Below are positions 9,721-20,718 of a stretch of 47,938 nucleotides of DNA, one piece after another. The notes beneath the pieces are model-generated. The model saw only the letters and a list, made by a program, of their open reading frames with translations, was not told the origin of the DNA and searched no databases. The stretch is from Bremia lactucae. Taxonomy: Eukaryota > Oomycota > Peronosporomycetes > Peronosporales > Peronosporaceae. Position 1 is the first letter of the stretch; every line of letters begins with the position of its first letter. The stretch is taken from NCBI RefSeq assembly GCF_004359215.1, contig NC_090621.1, positions 1,370,992 through 1,418,929 on the forward strand. The letters run 5' to 3'. A program made the translations under genes and the position numbers.

Positions 9721-10640
9721 TGTTACAAAATCCCCGTTAAGTACACAAAGTGTAATTAAGGGGACGGTTTATTACTTAGGTGATGTAAGTAGACCCACCC
9801 TTATGTATATGACGCGCATGGGTTCATTCACAGTAGAAGGGATGATGCCTAGCGTCATCCAAGATACGAGGTATTTAAAATTTTACGCTCCTAATACATA
9901 TCACTCCATATCTACAGAGATGGCATTTATAATTGGTTACAAAAAGTTTGATACTCAAACCGATTAAATATAGGGCATTCCTAAACTCATCCTCGCTTTT
10001 CCTAAACTCACTCCATACGTTTCATTAAATATACTAACGTCGAAATCTCCGTGCACGATCAGCAACGTTGAAAATTCCGTGCACGATCAGCAACGTTGAA
10101 ATCTCCGCGCACGACCAGCAACATCAAATCTACCGTCAATCATCCACCTTCCTAAAGTCATGTTGTGCAATTTCGACGCCGCCATTCGAACCAAGGGGGT
10201 CCGAGCATAGGTATATATATTCGATCGCTGCCTGTACTCCTAGAGGAATCCCGGGTGTTGTGTAAGCTATATCGCCTGCGGAAAATAGTGTAGTTAGGTT
10301 AGAAAGTGGATGATTGATGGTAGATGTTGATGTTGCTAGTCGTGCGTGGAGATTACAACGTTGCTGATCGTGCACGGAGATTTCGACGTTGATATCTTTA
10401 TTAAAATGTAATGGGCTGTAATTATGAAATTTGATTGGCTAGAAAATGGATGGGGTGATTAAGGTAAAAGCGAGGGTGAGTTTCGGGATTCTCTAATTAT
10501 AAATCAGTCTGGAAACTTCTTCCTAATTTACAAGTGTGCTGGTGGAGCCGACGTACCGCTCCCGTGACGTCACGCAAACTAAGGCTACTAGTACGTTGAA
10601 GGAGTCGCTTAGGCGCCCACCAACTACTTGCAACCTTTCT
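9721..10640 (+). repeat. Family-2 LTR (3' LTR of element B), split by a MITE
   Basis: It begins TGTTACAAAATCCCCGTTAA (compare the minus-strand start at 43888) and runs to 9972. It is interrupted by the 521-bp element 9973-10493 and resumes at 10502 with AAATCAGTCTGG. It remains recognisable to CGCCCACCAACTAC (about 10625), after which similarity fades and no clean GCCTACA end is visible. Confidence 0.8.
9973..10493. mobile_element. 521-bp MITE with tandem-repeat inverted termini
   Basis: The termini are inverted and imperfect: GGGCATTCC...AAACTCATCCTCGCTTTT on the left against GAGAATCCC...AAACTCACCCTCGCTTTT reverse-complemented from the right. Further in, a 28-bp unit (core GAAATCTCCGTGCACGATCAG) is repeated three times on the left (10036-10119) and twice, inverted, on the right (10335-10390). 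The flanks TAAATATA (9965-9972) and TAATTATA (10494-10501) match at 7 of 8 positions and fit an 8-bp target duplication, as in hAT elements. No transposase ORF is present, so it is non-autonomous. The superfamily call is inference. Confidence 0.75.
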
Positions 10641-11240
10641 CTGCACGTCAGTTTATCCAAAGTAATCCAGACACTCACCTTCACTGTTATCAGTGTAGGT
10701 GTTGTGAGTTCTATTGTCGGCACTACTTTATCAATTTTAATTACAAAAGCTGCCCGTTACACTCACAATACCAGGAGAAATAGAATGCATGTTTGGAACC
10801 AGCAAAGTAGGGCAAAGGGACTGCGTTCTAAGTTAAGAGTGAAGGCGTTGCACGAAAGCGTCAAAAGGAAGCGAGAACAAATAATGTGCGTGTCTGCAAC
10901 AACAGAGATTTGGTGTCAATTTCTATTCAGAGGCTGGTTATTGGGAAGCACAGCGATAAATGATTTTTTTTTAATTATCAAGTCAGATCTCTTGGCAAAA
11001 ACGGTGCAAGACTTGGAGGAATTTGCTCCAAACTAAATTAGCAACAAAAGCATTTTGAAAGGGTAATTTATACTTCTTACATTCGAAGAACTCAAGCTTC
11101 AATGCTTGCAGAGAGATTAAAAAGGCTTGATCCCGAAAGCCTGCTATATTTGCAGCTTGCAGTGATGAAATTAGTAAATAATAGAATTCAAGCGCTATGC
11201 TCGAGACGGCTAAGCAAAATTAAAAGAAAAAAAATCAACC
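10641..11240 (+). other. Unidentified coding-like debris
   Basis: One frame is open from 10536 (inside the LTR) to 11036. After about 10740 it looks protein-like: RRNRMHVWNQQSRAKGLRSK, KRKREQIMCVSATTEIW, KSDLLAKTVQDLEEF. A second frame, 11102-11240, reads MLAERLKRLDPESLLYLQLA, then VMKLVNNRIQALCSRRL. The two may be exons or frameshifted parts of one gene fragment. I do not recognise the family, and no start, splice pair or neighbour supports function. Confidence 0.3.
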
Positions 11241-11244
11241 GGTA

Positions 11245-11450
11245 TAGCCCCCCCCCTTTTGGTATAGCCACACCCCCTCCCCGTCGGTATTAAATAAAGA
11301 CGTCATAAAGAATATATTTCACTGTATGGTCATTTCACGGCATCCAAAAATCAACAGTTGTTCCTTTTCAATCGTCTATAGATCCCCCCAAATTACATTT
11401 GGGAACCGATATAGCCAAATCCCTTAACTATATATTTCTGTTTTTATGAG
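11245..11450. repeat. Left inverted terminus of a foldback/TIR element
   Basis: It starts CCGGTATAGCCCCCCCC, then GGTATAGCCACACCCCCTCC, and near 11388 GATCCCCCCAAATTACATTT, GGGAACCGATATAGCC and CCCTTAACTAT. All these landmarks recur in reverse complement and in the same order at 16530-16280. The two arms flank the copia insertion. A related GGTTTATAGCCACACCCCCT motif set occurs at 43090-43200. Confidence 0.6.
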
Positions 11451-11569
11451 AGTAGCATAATGGTAGCAACTTGTTGATATTTAAAATTCATGTTGAGAAA
11501 CCTTTATGCTGGCCCTTCCAGGGTCAGTAGTTCAAAAGGTCTGCAAAAAGACTTCTCAATAATTGTGTA
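11451..11569. other. Interior of the foldback element, left of copia
   Basis: About 120 bp of unassigned interior sequence. It contains a chance tRNA A-box-like string, but no matching B box at the right distance. No gene is seen. Confidence 0.4.
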
Positions 11570-11574
11570 ATTTC

Positions 11575-11822
11575 TTTAGATATGTTATAGCAGAGAAGAC
11601 AACTCGTAGTCAGGAAGTAAATTGGAAAGTATATTAGTCTTTAGAAAACTTACGCTTGCAATCAGCAACTCCTTTCTAGAAGCACTACAAAGGTCTCACC
11701 TGAGTCATTTCTTTCTTCATATAACCGATTGCTGTAGTTTCACTTTCTGTGTCCGTCGGAAAACGATAACAATCAAACGTCATCGTGACGTTTGAGCGTT
11801 CGCAAAATGTCCAAAATCAACA
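11575..11822 (-). repeat. Copia 3' LTR
   Basis: This 248-bp LTR reads on the minus strand TGTTGATTTTGGACATTTTG ... ATATCTAAA. The usual CA end is not present: the boundary is set by the ATTTC duplication and by the identical start of the 5' copy next to the primer-binding site. The adjoining internal sequence codes the end of RNase H. Confidence 0.88.
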
Positions 11823-11833
11823 CTTCTCCTCGA

Positions 11834-13548
11834 CTAGAAGTCTCCAACGTTTGTCTTTGCCACGAAAAATTGGAACTTGTTGGTCGAAATTGCCTTAGTT
11901 AGAAAATCGGCGAGCTGTGACTTGGTTTCAATATACTCCAGCTGAATGACCTTGGCCTTCACTTGGTCTCGAACAAAATGATAGCGAATATCAATGTGTT
12001 TCGCTCGACTTTGATATCCTTCGTTCTTCGCAATAGCAATCGCGCTCTGGTTGTCTTCATACACAACCACTGGAGTGTCAATCTTGACCTTCATCTCCAT
12101 CAATAAATTATTTGACCACAAAATTTCTTGAATGCATAACGAAAGGGCCACATATTCAGCTTCAGCAGTACTTAGTGATACACTGTTCTGAAGCTTCGAC
12201 TTGAATATGACTGGTCTGTCAATGCACGCACTTTGGCTGATCTTGAGCTTCCTTGTATGCTGTGCATAGTCCACCTCAATGCCAAAAATAAATCTCACAT
12301 TGCCTAGCGTCTTTAACTTGAAATGACTTGCAAGTTCATCTGCAACTTTGTCAATTAAATTAGCAGAAGTACCTCCAATCATCATATCATCGACAAACAG
12401 CGTCACGTATATCCACGAAAGGTTTCCATCGTGACGAACGAAGACGCATGGGTCCGAAACACATGGAACAAAATCCATGTTGCAAAACATCTTCGAAATT
12501 GTCTTGAACCACGTTGCAGCAGCCTGTTTTAATCCATACAAACTTCTGTTAAGCTTCAAAACTTGACCTGGGTCCATTTCGACACCCTGAGGCGTGGAAA
12601 TGTATACATCTTCGTTCAAGACGCCATTTGTGAACGCAGTATCAATATCATACTGGTGAATTCTCATTCCATGATGACAGCACACAGCCAGGAAGACGAA
12701 TAGAATTCATGTTCGCAACCGGCGAATACGTTTCGCAGTAATCAACTCCATAGGTTTGACAATAACCCAACGCCACAAGTCGAGCTTTGTACCGCTCAAT
12801 ATAACCAAACTCGTTTCTTTTGATTGCGAAATCCCATCTGGTTCCAATCACATTTTTGTTTGGAGAATTTTCCACTACAGTCCGTGCCTTTTTGTTATGC
12901 AGTGCCTTTAGTTCGACCTTGATCGCATCACTCCACATCTTGGATTGAGAAGACGCCATTGCATCTTGGTATGTAGATGGAGTTTCGAGTGCTGCATTTG
13001 CTTGCTCATACTCAATTCGATATCTCTTTGAGGCTCGAGCCTCTGGTCCTTACTGCGCGATGTACCATGTACACTAGAAGTCCTGACTGGAACCAAATCT
13101 TGATCTTCATATTCGATGATGTTAACGCGAGCGGGGCATTTTGACCACCAAATTGAAATGATTGCACCATAGAGAAATCAGTGTGAAAATTCAAGTCCCC
13201 CCTGGGCACAATGTCTCGAGTCGTATCCACATCCAAATAAGTTGGCTCCATGTAAACATCATCGAAATCGAAAGCAGGATCAGACACATGCTCAAATTCC
13301 TGGCGTGGAGTTATAGACTCAAATTCACTTGGAGGTGAAATGACTTGATTATTGCCAGTCTGATCCACAACCATCGGCTCAACGTCACGTTGAGTGGTAG
13401 TAAGTGGTAATTGACAAACATCTCCATGGTCATCATTGTCATGATCCACACGTGTAGTAACCTGAATATCACCATTCTGTATATCTCCAATCACTTGCAC
13501 ATACTTGGACCTTGGCAACTCTTGTAAAGTCACTAAGTATTTAGCCAA
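11834..13548 (-). pseudogene. Copia reverse transcriptase / RNase H (frameshifted, internally deleted)
   Basis: Read right to left: a variable Asp/Glu-rich linker (13548-13012); RT start SKMWSDAIKVELKALHN, TRWDFAIKRNEFGYIERYKA; a frameshift near 12690; then MRIHQYDIDTAFTNGVL (motif A DxxxAF), SLYGLKQAAATWF and LFVDDMMIGG (the catalytic VDD, about 12390). After KISQSACID the text jumps to PVIFKSKLQNSVSLSTAEAE. About 130 residues of the connection and RNase H start, including the first RNase H Asp, are missing. The remaining RNase H has VVVYEDNQSAIAIAKN and AKHIDIRYHFVRD. It ends LTKAISTNKFQFF, stop at 11834, a few bases from the 3' LTR. Confidence 0.9.
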
Positions 13549-13589
13549 AAATCGGGTAAAAATTTATTGATCGCGTGATCTCCAGGCGA

Positions 13590-15592
13590 TCAGACTCGAA
13601 ATTCCAAACACGATATCCCTTCACATTGTGTGAGTAACGCCAAAAACATGCATCGAAATGCCTTTTTGTCCAACTTTAGACGTTTTGGTTTTGCAATAAG
13701 TGCGTCACCTTTTGCACCAAACACTCGCATGTGCGACAGATCTGGCTTGGTTCCAAAACACACTTCAAATGGGGTCTTGGTTGGGTGAAGGCGCACGTGA
13801 CTCGATTAGTCACGTATACTGCAGTATTCATCGCTTCAGCCCACCATTTCTTTTCCACTTGCATGTAATTTAGCATCGATCTTGCTCGTTCTGTCAATGT
13901 TCGATTTTGTCTTTCAGCCGTTCCATTTTGCTGTGGCGAATATGGTACTGAAGCTTGGTGCAATATTCCAGCTTTTCGACATACTTCTTCAAATCGCTTG
14001 TTAATGTACTCGCCACCATTGTCGGTGCGAATACACTTGATCTTGGTATTTAACTGGTTTTCCATCATCGACTTGTACTCGATGAACTTTTCCACCACAT
14101 TTGACATGTGTGCAATATAGTATGCGACCACATCGCGTGAACAATCATCCAAAAATGTCACCACGAATCTTGCTCCTCCTTGCGACTTGGTCTCCATTGG
14201 TCCCATCACGTCGATGTGAATAACTTGGAGCAGTGAAGTAGTCTTAACTTCACCGTACTTGGACTTCGGAATCGGCTTAACTGACGAATTGCCTGTCACA
14301 CACCCTTCGCATATTTCGTCTTGATCATCATCAACATTAGGCGAATCTTGCATTTTAAATCCTCCAACACACTTGTCGAGAGTTTTCATTGCCTCCAATG
14401 TCAAATTTTCTAGTCTTGCGTGCCATACACTTGAACTCATAGGTTTGGATCCATCGCCAACCTCACTCGCATTTGCAAATTCCAATGTATCACACTCCAA
14501 CACAAACAATTTACCCTTTCGGGCCACTTGAGTCACCACTTCTTGAACATTCCTGATATCACACATTTTGTTCTGAAAAATGACATGTAACCCTTTTGCA
14601 GACAATGCAGGAACTGAAAGGAGACGACGATCCAGCTCTGGAACGTACAACACGTCTTCAATACGCATTGGTTTCTTGTTCTTTAACATGACACGAATTA
14701 TCTTAACTCCAGCAGACAAAACTGTTTCTCCATTCGCAATCGAAATTCCAACAGACTTGTTAAGCGGTCTAATTTCCACAAACTCATCTTGGTATGGGCA
14801 CATATGACTACTCGCACCACTGTCGAGTAGCCAGCCTTCAGAGCTATGTTCATCCACAGTGAACGCTTGCTCAGAGCTTTTCTTCTTGTCTGGATTCTTC
14901 CAGCAATCTTGTCTCTTGTGTCCATTTCTGCCGCATATAAAGCACGTCCCAGTAAACTTGTTTCTTGTTTCCTTCGACCGAAAACTCTTGCTCTTGAAAT
15001 TTCTTGTAGCTTTCAATGCGATTTCGCTCTTCTCCTTTCGAGCAATGCCTTCGTATTCACGACGAAGCATCTCCTTGGCTTGGAACAAATCAATGTCCCT
15101 CGTGTTCTCGATAATCTTGACGATTTGATCGTCATCAGACAAGCTTCCAAGCAGAATCACGAGCCGCTCATCGTGCGCGACCTCGTCACCGATGGCTTGC
15201 ATTGACATACACATCTCATCAAACTTGAGAAAGTGATCAATTACACCTCCCTTCTGCATCTTGAACTCGTGCAAATGTCGACGCATCTGCACCCGTTTAT
15301 GAATGCTTCTGCGAAGAAAGAAGCTCTTCAAAATTCCTCACGCTTCTGCAGTTGTCTCTGCATTTCGAAGCATGGACTGAAGACTTGGGTTGATCATCGT
15401 ACACACGTTTGCGAAGGCCTTCATTGGTTAATTTTCCATAAAGACGCGCTAGCGTCATCTTCACACGGTGCCTTCGTCGCGTCGATGTGCTCCAACAGCC
15501 CCTTATTGGCGAGCTTCATTCGCGCGTTAAACTCCCATACGATGTAGTTGTCTCCGTTGAGAATATCGTTCACTCCCACCGTACTTGGGCTC
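13590..15592 (-). pseudogene. Copia gag, protease and integrase (lightly damaged)
   Basis: Gag starts MSPSTVGVNDILNGDNYI at 15592, overlapping the primer-binding site. A frameshift/stop near 15430 and a TGA where a Trp codon is expected near 15340 break the first 90 residues. From 15331 one frame is open for 551 codons: Gag (HKRVQMRRHLHEFKMQKGG); zinc knuckle CFICGRNGHKRQDC (CX2CX4HX4C); protease WLLDSGASSHMC; the integrase finger, with its second Cys pair seen as CEGCVTG; and the core with HIDVMGPME, RTDNGGEY and PYSPQQNGTAERQNRT (D, D, E triad). A frameshift near 13790 leads to TKTPFEVCFGTKPDLSHMRV, and another near 13640 to the GYRVWNFES-type strand. Confidence 0.92.
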
Positions 15593-15598
15593 ATAACC
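15587..15598 (-). other. Copia primer-binding site (half-tRNA type)
   Basis: Directly inside the 5' LTR the minus strand reads GGTTATGAGCCC. This is complementary to a tRNA anticodon arm containing the CAU anticodon (GGGCTCATAACC), not to a tRNA 3' end. Drosophila copia is known to prime from a 5' half of initiator tRNA-Met in this way. The first gag ATG lies inside this site. Confidence 0.7.
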
Positions 15599-15845
15599 TT
15601 TAGATATATTATAGCAGAGAAGACAACTTGTAGTCAGGAAGTAAATTGTAAAGTATATTAGTCTTTAGAAAACTTACACATGAAATCAGCAACTCCTTTC
15701 TAGAAGCACTACAAAGGTCTCACCTGAGTCGTTTCTTTCTTCATATAACCGATTGCTGTAGTTTCACATTCTGTGTCCGTTACAAAACGATTACAATCAA
15801 ACGTCATCGTGGCGTTGAGCGTTCACAAAATGTCCAACATCAACA
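15599..15845 (-). repeat. Copia 5' LTR
   Basis: This 247-bp LTR is the partner of 11575-11822. On the minus strand it runs TGTTGATGTTGGACATTTTG ... ATATATCTAAA and is followed at once by the half-tRNA primer-binding site. The flank ATTTC (15846-15850) duplicates that beyond the 3' LTR. Confidence 0.9.
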
Positions 15846-15850
15846 ATTTC

Positions 15851-16279
15851 TTAGTTTAATAGCAAGATGCTTTCTCAACAAAGAAATTACGAGCGAAAGC
15901 CGGCAAACCTGAAACATTGGAAGTTGTGGCTTGCTTGCGCCCATGGTGAGTACAAAAAAGACCACTAAGATTCGCCAATTTGAAAGGTTAGTATGCACTC
16001 TCGCAAAACTTGGCATAAGTTAAGTGAAATAATTTCATCCTTAGCTTGACAGCCAAAGACTAACTAAAATGCATGCACAAGAGCACACGTCCGACCCTTG
16101 TCGCTTATCCAGCTTAATTTCTCCCTCGTGCCCAATTTTTTTTTGCTGCTCTTTATTTCTGCTCCTCTTATGACTTGCCAATCAAGTGCGGGCGCTCTTG
16201 GCTTTTTCTCACCTGTTAAAAACAGTACATCTAACATCGCCAAACGAAAACACGGTTTCTGATGCATTTCACTACTCTC
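15851..16279. other. Interior of the foldback element, right of copia
   Basis: About 430 bp with no convincing gene. A 67-codon minus-strand frame (16267-16064) and a short plus-strand frame starting near 15873 (MLSQQRNYERK) show no recognisable domain. The block looks like the interior of the element bounded by the 11245 and 16530 arms. Confidence 0.4.
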
Positions 16280-16530
16280 ATGTAGATAGTTAAGGTGTGG
16301 GGCTATTGCGATTCCCTAATGTAATTTAAGGGGGGGTGATGGTGTACCAAAGTCCAAAAAAGGGGATCTAACGACGACTCGATAGGAATAATTGTTAATT
16401 TTGCGATATAGCGGAATAATAAAATGTTTTATGTTGTCAGTATTAATCTGTTGTTTTTATCAAATTAAAACGAACAGACGGGGGAGGGGGTTACCAAAAG
16501 GGGGTGTCCCTCTACCGGCTCCCAAAACAT
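16280..16530. repeat. Right inverted terminus of the foldback/TIR element
   Basis: Reverse-complemented it reads GAGCCGGTAGAGGGACACC, then TTTTGGTAACCCCCTCCCCC, TTAAATTACATTAGGGAATCG, CAATAGCCCCACACC and TTAACTATC. These landmarks mirror the 11245-11450 arm. The arms are diverged and contain indels, so the element is old. Confidence 0.6.
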
Positions 16531-16615
16531 TTGTAAAATTAATATCGGTGATATACGGTAGCGTCTATTGATTCGAATTTAAGAGTCAACAAATTTTAAC
16601 TAAACAATACCATAC

Positions 16616-17356
16616 CTATGGGCGGTTCATCGAACGCTGCATTTCCTTCCATATCCGACCCCAAAGAGTTTCTGGCGTAGATGACAACGGATTCATACCA
16701 ATATTTTGTTGCTCCACCTCGTGAGCTGTCTCCATACTTGAGCGACTGGCAGCGTCCCATTCTAGAAAAGACGTGACGATGTCTGGTGCTTGAGCAGGTT
16801 TGGGTGGAATTGATCCAACATATATTTCGGATATCATCTTATCGAGCGACACAGCTTCACCTTTTTGCCAGACCATGACGCGACACAACCCTTCCGCAAA
16901 TTGCTTGCCCGTACTGGGGTCTTGAAATTGGTGCAGAAAGTAGATCCACGGACCTTCCCAAAAGATCATTTGAGTCTTGACTTCATACGCATGAAATATC
17001 GGAATTGCATGGCGATAACGAATTGCTTGTGATGCAACGAGAAACATGCGTCGGTGCTTAAGCGCTTGCCATAGTACACCTGAGAAGCTAAAATGAAAAT
17101 TAATTCCCGATCTATTCGAGGTCACAACTTATGATTGTACAATAAAAACGCACGCCGTGTAATGCCAACGCGCGAGCTCCATGCTGTAAATATAAGCCGA
17201 GTTGTTTAGGTGTAGATTCACGTCGCAGTCTGAAATGCCGGAGCGGGCTCTCCACATCGCTGGATAGTGCAGTCCGACTAGACCAGGGTGTTTGTTCTTC
17301 TGCAGAGCTTTACTCATGAGACCGGAGCCAATATTCCAAAGCATGCGAACCACCAT
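16616..17356 (-). CDS. THEM6-like hotdog-fold thioesterase, two exons
   Basis: Exon 1 is 17356-17154 and exon 2 is 17087-16616, with a 66-bp intron (17088-17153, GTGCGT...TTTTAG). The spliced length is 675 nt, 224 aa. The junction gives WHYTA|FSGVLWQALK in frame. Residues about 30-60 (MWRARSGISDCDVNLHLNNS, then YIYSMELARW) carry the DCDxNxHxNN motif of 4HBT/THEM6 thioesterases, the catalytic helix start of the hotdog fold. Downstream, FHAYEVKTQMIFWEGPWIYF is the central strand pair of the same family. It probably hydrolyses acyl-CoA-type thioesters; the substrate is unknown. ATG 17356 gives the full fold, and a second Met follows four codons later. No lesions are seen. It is on the same strand as Lon, 355 bp downstream of the Lon stop. 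Family assignment is fairly sure, subfamily less so. Confidence 0.82.
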
Positions 17357-17711
17357 GCTGCAGAAGAAGGTGAATGTATTCTCTACCGCAATTACAATAA
17401 AATTCTGCTAGTTCTGATTTTAATAGCGTTTTGCAACTCCTTTCTTGCCACAATTTGGTAAATTGCAGTTTCAGTTGCGTGCTTCAATACGGGTAACAAA
17501 CACAACGACCTTTGCCAGCTTCAAAACTTCTTTTTTTTTGCCACAGCATGACAGGAAATTTAACAAACGGTGCACTCTTTTTACTTGCCTTCCTGAATTA
17601 CATGTAAGAAAGTATTTTACAGGACCACTCAAGAAAGCTGTACAATATTGTTTTATTGTACACTTGTTTTTACGTAATCTTTCTAACAACTTTCCCATGC
17701 TTGCAGTGCAC

Positions 17712-20611
17712 CTACTCCTGCTCAAAAGCAATCTTAAACACATCGTCGTAGTAGTCTGCAAAATGTACGTCCAGATCGTTACGCAAGTACTCTTCCAGCT
17801 CGTCAAAGTCGCGCTTATTACCGATAGGCAAAATAAGCGTTTTGACGCCAGACCTCTTCGCAGCAATAATCTTTTCCTTTATGCCACCCACAGGAAGAAC
17901 TTTGCCAACAAGCGAAAGCTCTCCAGTCATCGCCAGATCGAGCTTCACTGTCCTAAAAACATCATTTTCATTCATTTCAGTCCCGTTCATAACCGTCTTC
18001 GCATGCAAACGATAGTGAAACTTACTTTTGCATAGCAAGAGAGAGCAGCGCGGTTACCATGGTGCACCCAGCTGACGGTCCGTCTTTTGGCGTCGCTCCC
18101 TCAGGAACATGCATGTGCACCTCATTCTCCTCAAAGAATTTAGTCTCCGGATCAATAGCGTGCATTCTGCTACGAGCATATGTGTATGCAATTTTCGTAC
18201 TCTCTTCCATCACGCTTCCCATTTGACCTGTCGTGATAAGTCCAGAGCGATCGCCCTTCGTGTGCACCTTTGTTGTCTCAATGTAAAGCGAAGCTCCACC
18301 CATTGCTGTCCAAGCGAGACCCATGACGACGCCTGGAAATTGTTTATCAAACATTCGATCGCTACAGAAACATAGAATGCAATAGAGTGTGAGCAGCAGC
18401 GATGATGTTTAGCAGACACGATGCCACTTACGACGTAAAAACCGGCTTGCCAACGTATTTGTGCAGCTTCTCAGGCGTAATTAAGAATCTGTTATTGTTA
18501 TCTGTCCCACCTGCAACGCTCTCCGCAGCAGTGGACTCGCCAGACTCCTGCGACTTTCCATCTTTAGCTCTTTCGATATCTTCAACAACCTCAAGGGCAA
18601 CTTTGCGAAACACCTTCTCAACGTGCTTTTCTAAATTACGGACACCGCTTTCACGACAGTATTGCTTTACTAGGGTCAGAATTGCGTCATCCGTTAAGCC
18701 TAACGATTCAGGCGTCGTCTCAGACTTTTGCAGGCCCGTTTTTTCTAAAGCTTTCGGCACGAGGTATTCCTTCGCAATCGCCAGCTTCTCTGGAGAATCA
18801 TAGCCTGATAAACGCAAGACTTCCATTCGATCCAGCAGGGGTGCAGGAATAGTATCCGTCACGTTCGCAGTACAGATAAAAAGAACTCGAGAAAGATCAA
18901 CTGGCACGTCCATATAATGATCAACGAAACCGCTATTTTGCGATTGATCCAGCAGCTCCAATAGCGCCGATGCTGGGTCGCCTTGGTATCCGCGGCCAAG
19001 CTTGTCAATCTCATCAATTAAAACCAGCGGATTAGAGCTTTGAGTCGACTTTAAGCACTGAATGATCTTGCCAGGCATAGCACCAACGTATGTACGGCGA
19101 TGACCCTTGATCTCTGCAACATCATTAAGACCGCCAACCGAAAAGCGGAAAAACTCGCGATTTAACGAGCGAGCGATTGACTTGCCAACGCTTGTCTTAC
19201 CCACACCAGGAGGGCCGACAAAACAAATTATTTTACCCTGAACATCACCCTTGAGCTTGGAAACAGCAATAAATTCTAAAATTCGCTCCTTGATGTCCTT
19301 CAGACCATAATGATCTTCATCCAGGATCTGCTTTGCCTTTGATAAATTAACATTCTCCTCAGTGGCCTTCCCCCACGGCAGCTGAGTAAGCCAATCTAGA
19401 TAATTACGTGTGACATTAAACTCCGACGAGTTTTTCTCCAGCATCGACATTTTATTGAGCTCATCCTCCACAACTTCATTAACACTCGCAGGAATCGAGT
19501 CAGGCGCAAATTGACCAAGACGCTCGCGATATTTTAAAATCATCGCCTCTTTGTCATCTTTTTCCATGCCAAGCTCCTTTTTAATCGCCTTCAGCTGCTC
19601 CATCAACAAGTACGTGCGCTGATTTTTCGACACTTTTTCCTCCACCTGCTCTTTGATCGTCTGTTGAACTTTGCTCAGTTCCAGCTCTTTCATAATCAGC
19701 TCTAACGCGTTCTGAAGCCTCGCCTCGCACGACATCTCCTCCATCACCTGCTGTAGCTCTTCTCCATACGCCGAAGTCACGGATGCCGCGAAGTCTGCCA
19801 ATTTGTACGGATTATGAATATCCACTCGTTGAGAAAAGTACTGCATGTGGTCCTTGAACAACGGATTGAGTTTCACAATCTCTCGAAGCGTCGCGACTAT
19901 TTCATTCGAGTACGCTCGAATCAACTTGTTTTCTGGGTCAAAGGATGGATTGTCAAGATTAGAAATATTCACTCGAAGAGGCGGGCCTTCATCCCGAACA
20001 TCGTCAATCGCGATGCGCCGTTGCGACACCATAAGCACTTGAACGGAATTTGCGTCCAGTGGCAGCATCGTGTCGATCCGAGCCAAGCTACCAACGCGAT
20101 GGATCTCGCTTAGATTCGTGATCAAGTCCTCGCCTCCAGCAGGATTTAGCGGGTCTTTGCTTGTCTTTTTCAGAAACACACCCACATACTTCTGTCCGCT
20201 TTCTTTAAGTGCCATCAGTGCGCGCGTGACTTCTTGATTCGTGATGGTCATCGGAAGCACAATACCAGGAAAGAATGGCCGACGGAGAGCAGGCATGACC
20301 AAGACGTGCGGGTACGTGGGAGCATTGTCACCTTCGCCGACAGGAGTCAATTTATTCTCAATCACAACTTCAACGCTCTTACTTTCCGCGTCCTTTTTCG
20401 CGTCAATAGGTTTTTCCGCATCCGTTCCATCCTCTTTGCCATCCGTCGAGTAAAACGCGCCAAGCTTATGGCAGCTGTTGAATGCAAAAGGGTTGGCACG
20501 CACACCATGAGCACAGAGTACCGGAGCACGCTGAAAATGCATCCTAATGAAGGATGCAGTGTACAAGCGGGGCTGCGCCTTTGCAAAACGACGGAGCGCC
20601 GCAGTCGCCAT
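17712..20611 (-). CDS. Mitochondrial Lon protease (ATP-dependent serine protease), three exons
   Basis: Exons are 20611-18432, 18361-18026 and 17952-17712, with introns of 70 bp (18362-18431) and 73 bp (17953-18025), both GTAAGT...AG. The spliced length is 2757 nt, 918 aa. Lon degrades oxidised and misfolded matrix proteins. An Arg-rich leader ([20 protein letters not shown]) fits mitochondrial import. The N domain begins at [20 protein letters not shown]. The AAA+ module has Walker [10 protein letters not shown] (about residue 466), Walker [12 protein letters not shown] (about 529) and Arg-finger-region text [13 protein letters not shown]. The protease domain has Ser in [11 protein letters not shown] (about 821) and Lys in VGGIKEK (about 863), the 43-residue spacing of the Lon Ser-Lys dyad. 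Start: an ATG at 20677 is also in frame, but 20611 has the stronger context (CACCATGGCG) and begins the leader. The frame is undamaged. Confidence 0.96.
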
Positions 20612-20718
20612 GGTGAATGGTGGGAATGCGGCGGACACGGAAATGAAATGGACAAGGAGTGATGTTCTTAAAGGCAATATTCTTTATGCGGGGTTTCCAT
20701 AGTTAATAGTGACATCAC

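Larger units (their letters stand above)
11570..15850 (-). mobile_element. Complete but mutated Ty1/copia retrotransposon
   Basis: Near-identical LTRs (11575-11822 and 15599-15845) bracket a minus-strand gag-pol in copia order (gag, protease, integrase, RT, RNase H). The 5-bp sequence ATTTC is present directly outside both ends (11570-11574 and 15846-15850), a textbook target-site duplication. The LTRs differ at roughly 15 positions over 247 bp by eye, so the insertion is not very recent. It landed inside a foldback element and thereby preserved that element's two arms. Frameshifts, stops and a deletion in the RT-RNase H connection make it non-autonomous. Confidence 0.93.

Noticed and set aside
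11449..11535. A-box-like TAGCATAATGG with a TAGTTCAAAAGG downstream, possible tRNA
   Set aside because: The B box is poor, the A-to-B distance is about 80 nt and no cloverleaf can be drawn.
14580..15547. Several open plus-strand frames
   Set aside because: All are antisense to the copia gag-integrase frame, which carries clear zinc-knuckle, protease and integrase motifs.
17445..18035. Open 196-codon plus-strand frame
   Set aside because: It overlaps Lon exon 3 and the 3' untranslated region in antisense. It is Ser/Phe-rich and unlike any protein.
20234..20662. Open 142-codon plus-strand frame
   Set aside because: Antisense to the Lon leader and N domain, with no domain of its own.
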